Assembly: GCF_003337305.1 (NCBI RefSeq)
Contig: NZ_QPJO01000005.1
Location: 1 to 64,000, forward strand
Source of the DNA: Winogradskyella arenosi
GTDB lineage: Bacteria; Bacteroidota; Bacteroidia; Flavobacteriales; Flavobacteriaceae
Direction: 5' to 3'
DNA: 64,000 nt
This document shows positions 1-6,408 of the stretch, in pieces. Each line of letters starts with the position of its first letter. The first letter of the stretch is position 1. The position numbers and the translations under genes are program-made. Below the pieces are notes generated by a model. That model saw only the letters and a list, made by a program, of their open reading frames with translations, had not been told where the DNA came from and made no database searches.

Positions 1-114
1 TGACTATTTGCTGATAGAAGTTTAGCGAAGTTTTTAAAGCCTGATATCGTGTTTTTAAACTGGTAATAATTACCTTCAGAATCGGTGACATCAAAAACCA
101 AATGGCTAATGTCT
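1..114 (-). pseudogene. Partial leftward reading frame at the window edge
   Basis: The minus strand reads about 37 protein-like residues (around DISHLVFDVTDSEG and YYQFKNTISGF) running off the left edge. In this frame a stop lies just upstream. An ATG-AAT-AAA start one frame away (near 129) would join it if a single base were added in an A/T-rich run. It may therefore be a frameshifted gene start or a coincidental frame. No family is recognised. Confidence 0.25.
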
Positions 115-212
115 ATTTATTCATATTTTATTATTTTATTAATTAGGTATTCATGATGTGCTTCGCAGTTCAAAATATTTAATATCTTTATTCATAAGAA
201 AATGATTTTTGA

Positions 213-380
213 AAGGACGACTACCCAAGTTTCAATGACTTAAAATCGAGGTCTAAAAGCCTCATAGAACTGTACGAAATCTGTGTAGTAAAAGAGAGGG
301 GATTTTCAATGTTGACGAGATCTGTAGTCTCTGCGTATATAATAACCTTATTCCTCTCTTTTGTTCTTTCTAATTTATAG
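213..380 (+). pseudogene. Possible coding remnant without start codon
   Basis: An open stretch of 55 codons with a protein-like composition (contains SRSKSLIELYEIC and KERGFSML) begins after a TGA at 210-212 and ends with TAG at 378-380. No plausible start codon lies near its beginning, and it runs opposite to the replication genes. It could be a decayed gene or a chance frame. The inverted repeat at 290-362 lies within it. No function can be assigned. Confidence 0.2.
290..362. repeat. Inverted repeat AAAAGAGAGG / CCTCTCTTTT
   Basis: A perfect 10-bp inverted repeat lies at 290-299 and 353-362, separated by 53 bases that hold a smaller GAGA/TCTC hairpin at 317-331. It could fold into a long stem in RNA or mark the ends of a small insertion. 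No known RNA family is recognised. Confidence 0.35.
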
Positions 381-482
381 ATCTTAATTTAGTGTTTTTA
401 TTAAAATGCTAACTTAAGACGTGTATATTTTATTACTGCCTTCTCGTCTACTTACAAAATCACTCTCGGGTTCTCTATTTGA

Positions 483-719
483 TATGTATTTGCTAAATTA
501 GTTGCTGAAATACGTAACAAATTATATAAGATATTCTTCTAGCACACGATAGAAAAAGAATTTACTCCTGATGGATATAATATCGGGATGAATTGTGGTA
601 AAGTAGCAGGACAATCAGTAATGCATTTTCACTGCCATATTATTCCAAGATATCAAGGAAATATGAAAAACCCTAAAGGAGGAATAAGACATTGTGTAGA
701 AGGAAAAGGTACTTATTAA
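483..719 (+). pseudogene. HIT-family (histidine triad) protein, C-terminal remnant
   Basis: From 543 the plus strand reads 58 residues that include HFHCHIIPRY, the HxHxHxxP histidine triad of HIT nucleotide hydrolases/transferases. It ends in KGGIRHCVEGKG, the tail usual in Bacteroidota HIT proteins. The same frame continues upstream through an in-frame TAG at 540-542 into about 19 residues (YVFAKLVAEIRNKLY) that match the helix expected before the triad; another stop is at 480-482. Intact family members are about 130-140 residues, so the N-terminal half is missing and the rest is interrupted. The family assignment is secure from the motif, and the gene looks dead. Confidence 0.75.
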
Positions 720-903
720 AACCCTATTTTAAGCTTGGCACAATTAATTAGCTGTATTTTAAAATTAAAAATTATCACTATCTACAAACTGCCTACGGAT
801 TGACCGGGTTTATAAGCTTAGTACAACTACCATTTTCAGAGAGGTCTTTTTTATTCATACATAACAGGTACTATTCAATGAAGTAAAATCATTATCTAAC
901 TGA
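720..903. other. Non-coding stretch between HIT remnant and primase-like gene
   Basis: No reading frame, tRNA-like sequence or strong hairpin is apparent. This is the region downstream of the primase-like gene, and I see no clear intrinsic terminator in it. Confidence 0.5.
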
Positions 904-1839
904 TTAATAATCTTTGTAAATAAAATCTACCAAATCATCTCCATCACATAAATCTACACGCTCTAAGAAGTCACTAGAGATTATATTAAAGCCTTCTTTA
1001 TTTAATATTTTAGATTTATGCTCCCAATCTTCAAAACATGACTTATCAGGAAATGCAATTACTTTTCTATTCTTTAATGGTTTGAGCATCTTTTCTTTAA
1101 ATCCGGCCTTAGAACCTGTTGCCATCCATATATAATTTGGAGATAAAATATCCATTACAAGTGCTGTTTTTTCAGCCTCTACCACCGCAATGATCTTATC
1201 CTCATCTTCATGTAAAAGGTGTAAACCAAACAAACATTGCTGTAACACAAATGACGAATTTTGTATTACATTTGTATTACATTTTGAATTTGACGTTAAT
1301 ATTTGACTACAATCACTGTCAAAATCCTTCTTTTCTAGTATTTTGTGCATCCATGTAATATGGGAATAAGGCTTTTTTACTCTGCTTCCTGTAACACCAT
1401 TATAAAGCATAATTTTTCCTGCCTTTATTCTCATAAATTCATCAATCTGCCAAAATACAGTTCCACCCTCCCAATAATTTGAAGACCCCAAACGGTATCG
1501 TTTTATCAACTTTTCTATTTGAACTTTTGAAAACCTTGTTTTTAAATATTTTACAAAATTGTTGTTTTCATAATTGTTACAATATGTTTTTATAACGCTG
1601 TCGTCATGGAAACTAGGCGTTATAATCGGTTTTGATAGCTCAGATACATCAACTAAAGTTAAGTTGCCTTTAGGACCTTTGTGGTAACCGCATTTAGACT
1701 CTCTGTCACATCTTCCAATGTGTGAATCTAAATAGTTATTAGACATATTATCTATATATTTCACAAAAGTCCTTTTAGAGCAACTAGGGCATAGAAATTT
1801 TTTACTTGAACGATCTAAAGAAAATTTAAATTTATTCAT
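904..1839 (-). CDS. Zinc-finger/TOPRIM primase-like protein of a mobile element
   Basis: This 311-residue protein has an N-terminal metal-binding cluster (C17-x2-C20, then C44-x5-C50-x2-H53) like the zinc ribbons of CHC2 primases. Its C-terminal half resembles a TOPRIM fold: an acidic motif VVEAEKTA at 219-226, a strand ending in AFPDK at 262-266, and an acidic DGDDLVD at 299-305. Plasmid and island primases that work with a RepA-type helicase share this plan, and Bacteroidota examples are often labelled DUF6371. It is last in the leftward module after the helicase gene and is preceded by an array of TCGTAAT repeats. The primase role is inferred; the zinc cluster and the order of acidic motifs are seen. 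Confidence 0.6.
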   Translation of the reverse strand: MNKFKFSLDRSSKKFLCPSCSKRTFVKYIDNMSNNYLDSHIGRCDRESKCGYHKGPKGNLTLVDVSELSKPIITPSFHDDSVIKTYCNNYENNNFVKYLKTRFSKVQIEKLIKRYRLGSSNYWEGGTVFWQIDEFMRIKAGKIMLYNGVTGSRVKKPYSHITWMHKILEKKDFDSDCSQILTSNSKCNTNVIQNSSFVLQQCLFGLHLLHEDEDKIIAVVEAEKTALVMDILSPNYIWMATGSKAGFKEKMLKPLKNRKVIAFPDKSCFEDWEHKSKILNKEGFNIISSDFLERVDLCDGDDLVDFIYKDY

Positions 1840-1852
1840 ACTCTACTAATTA

Positions 1853-1925
1853 TCGTAATTCGTAATATTCGTAATTCGTAATATTCGTAATACTTATGTT
1901 CCCTACGAGGCTACGATTATTACGA
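1853..1925. repeat. TCGTAAT heptad array with an inverted copy
   Basis: TCGTAAT occurs five times at 1853, 1860, 1869, 1876 and 1885, with spacing 7-9-7-9, so it forms two back-to-back pairs plus a single copy. The inverse ATTACGA lies at 1919-1925. The array sits immediately upstream of the primase-like gene (start at 1839) and downstream of the small gene ending at 1947. It may be an operator, or iterons of a replication origin. Confidence 0.75.
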
Positions 1926-1946
1926 ATTGGGAATCTATGATTTAGG

Positions 1947-2123
1947 TTAAAAAAGGTTCTGCATTAGGAACTCCAATGCATCTTTATCTGAAAACATCAC
2001 ATGACCTTCAGAAGATGAGTCAGGGATTTTAATTTCAAAATCTTGCTTCAACATATTATACAGTCTCGTCCTTTCCTCAACGGTAAGTGATTGACTAACG
2101 GTATATACTGTTTCAGCATTCAT
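1947..2123 (-). CDS. Small hypothetical protein of the replication module (58 aa)
   Basis: A complete 58-codon frame runs from ATG at 2123 to TAA at 1947, only 9 bases downstream of the helicase gene's stop and in the same direction. The product is soluble and acidic, with a motif SLTVEERTRLYNMLKQDFE near residues 12-30 that is probably helical, and the tail SDKDALEFLMQNLF. I do not recognise a family. Its tight spacing in the operon supports it as a real gene, possibly an accessory factor for the helicase or primase. Confidence 0.6.
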   Translation of the reverse strand: MNAETVYTVSQSLTVEERTRLYNMLKQDFEIKIPDSSSEGHVMFSDKDALEFLMQNLF

Positions 2124-2132
2124 TAAAAATCG

Positions 2133-3170
2133 TTATGCTATTTTCTTTAAACGATTTCTAATGGTTCCCTCACTTACACCCAGCTCCATGGCTATTTTTG
2201 TATTTGTAAGTCCTTCATTTTTTAATTCCAAAATTTGAGAGTCTCTTTCCTTAAAAGTATTAGCCTCAAATGTTCTTAAATGCTCCTGTTCTGTAGAATA
2301 ACCAAGAAACTCAAATTTTAAAAAATTATAAGGTTGAGATATTCGACACATTACTACGTTATTCTCATGATATATTTTTTCCGTATTGCGCTGTTTTATT
2401 TGCTTAACATAACGAATATCAGGCTCAGTAGCACTTTCACCAATAGCAAACGCACTATCACAAAAATTCATAAGCATTTTACTACCCGCAAGATCATTTT
2501 TTGTTATTGGGTTGATAGCATTACGCTTTGGAGTATGCGCTAGAACGATAATTGTAATACCGTAATTACGGTTTAGCTTTTTAAGATGCTTCATAATCAA
2601 AAGAGCGTCCTTAGCACGTTCATTATCACTCTTTAGGAATGTGATATTGTCTATAATCAACACTTCTGCTTGATGCTTTTCAACTACGGTAGAAAACGAA
2701 TGGTTTAAATAATCTTCTATACAATCAAAATTCTTAGGTAGTTCCAAATCTGGATCAATTTCCGCTCTCAAAAAGTTATTATGAAACATATAATGATTCT
2801 GATAATTTTGTGAATAACGTTTTTCAAATTGTTTATCAGACAACTCAAAGTCTAAGTAAGCTACTTTTTTAGGAGCAGTCTCTATTTCAAATCCTTCAAT
2901 AGAAATTCCTGAACTAATACTGTCAGCTATTTGAACGGCTAGAATAGATTTTCCTACATTAGTATCTGCAAAGAGTACAGATACTTCACCTTCATAAATA
3001 AACTCTGAAAACAGCATTTTAGGAATAGGTCTGGATTTTGCTTCATCCACCCAAGTATTTGCAGGTTTTACTATGAGACAGCCAGTAACTTCCTCACGTT
3101 CGACAAATTGTTTTTCGGTTGCTTTACAAGAAGTTGAAAATTCTTCTATTTTGTTATAAAAATCTCGCAT
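2133..3170 (-). CDS. RepA-like RecA-fold helicase ATPase with C-terminal HTH
   Basis: This 345-residue protein is a RecA/KaiC-fold NTPase of the RepA (RSF1010-type) hexameric helicase class found in plasmids and integrated islands. The Walker A loop ADTNVGKS lies at 68-75, Walker B VLIID at 170-174, and a sensor-like segment IIVLAHTPK at about 207-215. A helix-turn-helix (LTNTKIAMELGVSEGTIRNR, 321-340) closes the protein, an added DNA-binding domain that could recognise origin repeats. Its ATG overlaps the stop codon of the upstream ribbon-helix-helix gene by one base, so the two are probably translationally coupled. Likely job: origin unwinding with the primase-like protein. The ATPase assignment is firm; the replication role follows from context. 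Confidence 0.75.
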   Translation of the reverse strand: MRDFYNKIEEFSTSCKATEKQFVEREEVTGCLIVKPANTWVDEAKSRPIPKMLFSEFIYEGEVSVLFADTNVGKSILAVQIADSISSGISIEGFEIETAPKKVAYLDFELSDKQFEKRYSQNYQNHYMFHNNFLRAEIDPDLELPKNFDCIEDYLNHSFSTVVEKHQAEVLIIDNITFLKSDNERAKDALLIMKHLKKLNRNYGITIIVLAHTPKRNAINPITKNDLAGSKMLMNFCDSAFAIGESATEPDIRYVKQIKQRNTEKIYHENNVVMCRISQPYNFLKFEFLGYSTEQEHLRTFEANTFKERDSQILELKNEGLTNTKIAMELGVSEGTIRNRLKKIA

Positions 3171-3310
3171 TACAATAAAATAAATTTTGGAATTGATTTT
3201 TCTCTAATGTATTCTGAAATTGACAGCTCTAATTTTTGAGCAGCAGCTTCTAATTCTAAATAATCTACCTCGGAAATTCGAAGCGTAATTGTTTTACTTT
3301 TTTTATTCAT
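3170..3310 (-). CDS. Ribbon-helix-helix DNA-binding protein (46 aa)
   Basis: A 46-residue frame starts at ATG 3310 and ends with TAA at 3170. The strand segment KTITLRISEVD, followed by two helices ending in SISEYIRE, is the typical CopG/Arc-type ribbon-helix-helix fold, which acts as a dimer inserting a beta ribbon into DNA. It is the first gene of the replication operon and shares one base (TAATG) with the helicase gene. The 10-bp-phased repeat array lies about 60 bases upstream and is the obvious candidate operator, because such proteins bind short repeats cooperatively. It could also be an antitoxin-like or relaxosome accessory protein, but no toxin or relaxase gene is adjacent. Confidence 0.75.
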   Translation of the reverse strand: MNKKSKTITLRISEVDYLELEAAAQKLELSISEYIREKSIPKFILL

Positions 3311-3372
3311 ATTATTAAATTTTTAAATCTTTTATAATTGATTATAAAACAAACATATAACTCTTATTTTTA

Positions 3373-3443
3373 ACGGTTGACGGTTCTCTACGGTTCCCGA
3401 CGGTTTCCGACGGTTTCCGACGAATTTAGTCGGATTTAGTCTG
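3373..3443. repeat. 10-bp-phased iteron-like array (ACGGTTyCCG, then ATTTAGTC)
   Basis: ACGGTT begins at 3373, 3380, 3390, 3400 and 3410, with a degenerate ACGAAT at 3420; apart from the first step the spacing is exactly 10 bp. The units at 3400 and 3410 are identical (ACGGTTTCCG). ATTTAGTC then appears at 3424 and 3434, again 10 bp apart. One site per helical turn suggests a protein array on one face of the DNA. The array lies between the integrase terminator and the ribbon-helix-helix gene. Confidence 0.8.
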
Positions 3444-3483
3444 TTTTTTTTTTAGATAAGTGAGCCAATTTCAAAATAAAATG

Positions 3484-3520
3484 GATAAAAAAGAGAAAAC
3501 CTTAGCTGGAAGCTAAGGTT
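3484..3520 (-). terminator. Intrinsic terminator of the integrase gene
   Basis: A perfect 10-bp stem AACCTTAGCT/AGCTAAGGTT (3498-3507 and 3511-3520) with a 3-base loop is followed on the minus strand by a U-rich run. It lies 32 bases after the integrase stop and separates it from the replication operon. Confidence 0.85.
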
Positions 3521-3552
3521 GAATTAGGAATAGATGGTTAATAAAAAACTAG

Positions 3553-4884
3553 TTAATTATTAAAATATTTTGAAAAATCTTCAGGTAGTTCTGCATCAAT
3601 ATCTCTTAAATACTTTTCAAGAGCCTCCATGGTATTATGACCAGTAATTTGCATTAATGCACTTTTTGCTTCGTAAGGCGTTTTTTCCTCTCTTAAAGAA
3701 CGATACAGTTTAGTCACAAATGTATGCCTAAAGCTATATAAACCATAATCAGACCCAAGATTGAAATGATCCTTAATTTTTTTATATCTCTTAGAAAAGT
3801 GATCCCTCTTATAGTCATCTGAAATATCCCACACTCCTCCAATGCCTTGAGGCGTAAACAAACTCAATGAAGGATCTTTAAATGATAAATCAGGGAGACT
3901 TTCTATGAGTATATTAGGAATAATTTTGATTTTAACTGGTTTATTCTTTGCCCGAATATACATTTTAGAATCCTTTACATCTATATCTCCTACTTTCAGC
4001 CTACATATCTCTATAGGGCGCAGAAAACCATAAGCAATAAAGTGGACAAAGGTGAGTAAAATTTGATCCTTTTCTTCCAAGTAATTCAATATCTTATCCA
4101 GTTCACTAGATTTATAGGTTTTATTTCGTTCTGGATTTGATTTTAAAACATTGATCTGCTTGACAAAATTGACATCAATAAGATCATTATCAAATAAAAC
4201 CTGAAATAGAGATGAAATATCAGTCCTGGAATTATTTCTATTTCTCGCACTTGTTTTAATAAGAACCTCGTTTAAATATTCAACAACCACTTTTTTAGTG
4301 ATCACTTTAATATCTTGAGTTTCCTTAATATTATTTGCCTTCAACCATTTTCTAAATTGATTGATACGGCTCTTATAACGTGAATACGAATTAGCCTTTA
4401 AAGTTTGTACTTTAATCGACATCGCTTTATCAAATGCCTCTTGGATAGAGTGTATAACCACATCATTAACATGAACCTCTTTCGTCACTTCTTTTACAAC
4501 CCCTTGATCAACCTTAGTTTCTCTATGATTTATTTCATTGGACTTAAAAGAAAGCTTATCTCCGCGCTCTAAAAGAATTAAAAGGTCATCCTTTAGGTCT
4601 TTATTGTCTGCATACGGGTTATACCCACGATCTAAAACGAAGACTAATGCTTTTTTTATTTGTTTGAGAATTAAAAGACGTTCTTTTTTCGTAGTAAGAA
4701 GGTTGGCTCCAGCCTTAATATTAGGTTGTCTTTTTAATTTTTGAGTTTGAGGATCACGATAAGAATAATACACATACCAAGCTTTAGAAAGCGCTGCTTT
4801 TTGTTCAGACTTTTTTAGTGAAGACCATTTAGAGACGTCAACACCACCTGTGTATATTTTAGGTTCTGTGTAGGTTAATTTCAT
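3553..4884 (-). CDS. Tyrosine recombinase / integrase
   Basis: This site-specific recombinase is about 443 residues from the start chosen here. The N-terminal part is an arm-type binding region (WYVYYSYRDP and RQPN motifs common in Bacteroidota integrases), then comes a SAM-like core-binding domain, then the catalytic domain. Visible catalytic residues are Arg289 (GFLRPIEICRL), Arg386 (YSFRHTF), His416 (ITGHNT) and the nucleophile Tyr425 (EKYLRD). The first His of the usual HxxR box is Tyr here. The frame stays open back to 4965, but that stretch encodes the tandem 12-mers and the tRNA terminator, so the ATG at 4884 (MKLTYTEPK) is preferred. It lies beside the tRNA-Met gene, which is likely its attachment site. 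Confidence 0.9.
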   Translation of the reverse strand: MKLTYTEPKIYTGGVDVSKWSSLKKSEQKAALSKAWYVYYSYRDPQTQKLKRQPNIKAGANLLTTKKERLLILKQIKKALVFVLDRGYNPYADNKDLKDDLLILLERGDKLSFKSNEINHRETKVDQGVVKEVTKEVHVNDVVIHSIQEAFDKAMSIKVQTLKANSYSRYKSRINQFRKWLKANNIKETQDIKVITKKVVVEYLNEVLIKTSARNRNNSRTDISSLFQVLFDNDLIDVNFVKQINVLKSNPERNKTYKSSELDKILNYLEEKDQILLTFVHFIAYGFLRPIEICRLKVGDIDVKDSKMYIRAKNKPVKIKIIPNILIESLPDLSFKDPSLSLFTPQGIGGVWDISDDYKRDHFSKRYKKIKDHFNLGSDYGLYSFRHTFVTKLYRSLREEKTPYEAKSALMQITGHNTMEALEKYLRDIDAELPEDFSKYFNN

Positions 4885-4890
4885 CGGGTA

Positions 4891-4914
4891 ATCGTGTACT
4901 GTATCGTGTACTGC
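4891..4914. repeat. Tandem 12-bp repeat ATCGTGTACTG(T/C)
   Basis: Two adjacent copies (4891-4902 and 4903-4914) differ only in the last base. They lie 7 bases upstream of the chosen integrase start and about 80 bases from the tRNA 3' end. The position fits arm-type binding sites for the integrase or an excision factor, or an operator for the integrase gene. Confidence 0.7.
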
Positions 4915-4941
4915 ACGCAAAAATACGGAAAACGAAGACAT

Positions 4942-4971
4942 AAAAAAACGGATTGTGAGACACAATCCGTT
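4942..4971 (-). terminator. Intrinsic terminator of the tRNA-Met gene
   Basis: An 11-bp perfect stem (4947-4957 and 4961-4971) with a 3-base loop is followed on the minus strand by seven U residues (4942-4948). It stands 23 bases after the tRNA 3' end and would stop tRNA transcription before the integrase gene. Confidence 0.85.
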
Positions 4972-4993
4972 GATTTTAATGGCTTTCGCCTTG

Positions 4994-5066
<73 letters not shown>

Positions 5067-5138
5067 ATGTTAATCAAAAAACTATATTCTTAGCTTTTAA
5101 CTTTCGGTTCATAATGCCGACATATCGTTTAGCGAATG

Positions 5139-5168
5139 CAAAGATAACACTTATTTTCAATTACCAAA
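5139..5168 (-). promoter_or_regulatory. Bacteroidota-type promoter of the tRNA-Met gene
   Basis: On the minus strand, TTTG (5165-5168) and TATCTTTG (5139-5146) are 18 bases apart and match the TTTG / TAnnTTTG consensus. They lie about 70 bases upstream of the tRNA. Confidence 0.75.
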
Positions 5169-5177
5169 GCATAAATC

Positions 5178-5213
5178 AAAAAAAATGCTCAATTATTTTT
5201 ATTGAGCATTTTT
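5178..5213 (-). terminator. Intrinsic terminator of the LRR gene
   Basis: A 13-bp stem (5181-5193 and 5201-5213, core AATGCTCAAT/ATTGAGCATT) with a 7-base loop is followed on the minus strand by a U run. It is 25 bases downstream of the LRR gene's stop. Confidence 0.85.
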
Positions 5214-5237
5214 AAAGATAGTTATCATGGCGAATAA

Positions 5238-6080
5238 TTAATCTTCGTCGTCTTCAGTATCTAAGGTGGCTAATGCCCCTTTACTGTTTATTTCATCTAG
5301 ATCAAAGTGTACAATATTAGGAAGTTGCGACTTCAATGCGGCAAAGTTTCCTTTAAATTGATTTTGACCTAATAGCAAGGTTTTTAAGTTCGTAAGCTGT
5401 GCCAATTCATTTGGTATTTCACCATAAAAGGCATTATTAGAAAGTACTAATTCTTCTAAAGCGGCTAAACCACCTATTGATGAAGGAATAGTTCCTAGTA
5501 AGCGATTGTCAAAAACACTTAAAACCTTAAGCGATTTTAAACCCGAAAGGCTCGCTGGTAATTTTCCTTGTAATTGATTACTGCTCAATAATAAATTTTC
5601 AAGTTGAGTAAGGTTCCCTAAACTTTCAGGAATCTCCCCATTGAAATCATTATTGTACAACTCTAGAGATTTCAACTGCAATAAACGTCCTAAGTCTTCT
5701 GGAATTTCACCACTAAAACGATTCGAAAATAATTTGATTTCCTCTAACGTCGTCATACTTGATAAGGACTTTGGCAATTCGCCTTCTAATTGATTAAAGG
5801 CTAAATTTAAAATTCTTAGGCTGTTTAAATTTGAAATGGATTCTGGCAACTCTCCTTTTAAGTTATTAAAACTTAAATTAATGGCCACTACAGCATCTCG
5901 CTCTAAAGTAATGCCATGCCAAGTGCTTACCGGCTGATCTAAGTCCCACGATTGGTTCCAAGCCTCACCTTGCGTTGCTTTGTATAAATCTATCAGTGCT
6001 GATTTTTGACTTGGACTGACCTCTGCGAAGCAAAATACTGACATTAAACAGAATAACAGCGTGATCTTTAATGTTTTCAT
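5238..6080 (-). CDS. Secreted leucine-rich-repeat protein (plant-type LRR)
   Basis: The 280-residue product starts with a signal peptide (MKTLKITLLF...CFA). An N-terminal cap of the LRRNT_2 kind follows, with ALIDLYKATQGEAW and a WHGITL segment. Eight leucine-rich repeats of 24 residues come next, each with the plant-specific LxGxIP/LxGELP signature, and the protein ends in an acidic tail (DTEDDED). ATG at 6080 is chosen because it begins the signal peptide; the frame is open further upstream but reads nothing signal-like. Such proteins are usually binding scaffolds on the outside of the cell. No type IX C-terminal sorting domain or anchor is visible. The ligand is unknown, and the gene stands alone with its own terminator. 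Confidence 0.85.
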   Translation of the reverse strand: MKTLKITLLFCLMSVFCFAEVSPSQKSALIDLYKATQGEAWNQSWDLDQPVSTWHGITLERDAVVAINLSFNNLKGELPESISNLNSLRILNLAFNQLEGELPKSLSSMTTLEEIKLFSNRFSGEIPEDLGRLLQLKSLELYNNDFNGEIPESLGNLTQLENLLLSSNQLQGKLPASLSGLKSLKVLSVFDNRLLGTIPSSIGGLAALEELVLSNNAFYGEIPNELAQLTNLKTLLLGQNQFKGNFAALKSQLPNIVHFDLDEINSKGALATLDTEDDED

Positions 6081-6216
6081 AAGTGTTGATTTTTTGCGTG
6101 GAGGGACACAAATACACAACGAATATAGACGCAAATACTTTAAACGGCAAATTTTTTCGACGAACGGTAATCTGTTTAATAATATTTTACGCGTTTGTAC
6201 AAAGTCATAAGCGCAT

Positions 6217-6399
6217 TTACTGCTCTATATTATCGGCTTGAAAACTTAAGATATTTTGATTTTCGGTATGAACCGAAATTTGAATGGGATTACAACAGAT
6301 TTCACAGTCTTCAATATACTGCTGCGTTGTTTGGGACACATCAATAAGCATGGAGATGGTTTCCCAACAATACGGACATTGAAAAAAATGTTCGTGCAT
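6217..6399 (-). CDS. CPXCG motif-containing cysteine-rich protein (60 aa)
   Basis: This 60-residue protein has the two knuckles of the Cys_rich_CPXG family: CPYC near residue 8 and DCEICCNPI near residues 31-39, with IDVSQTTQQYIE between them. These probably bind one zinc ion. In this copy the usual CPYCG is CPYCW. It starts 9 bases after the TolC-like gene and is likely the last gene of the efflux operon. The family's molecular role is unknown. Confidence 0.85.
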   Translation of the reverse strand: MHEHFFQCPYCWETISMLIDVSQTTQQYIEDCEICCNPIQISVHTENQNILSFQADNIEQ

Positions 6400-6408
6400 T
6401 GCGGTATT

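Noticed and set aside
780..830. Possible attL copy of the tRNA end
   Set aside because: Only short chance matches to the tRNA 3' end were visible; no duplication was found in positions 1-900.
4885..4965. N-terminal extension of the integrase frame
   Set aside because: It would translate the tandem 12-mers and part of the tRNA terminator hairpin; the ATG at 4884 begins the conserved domain.
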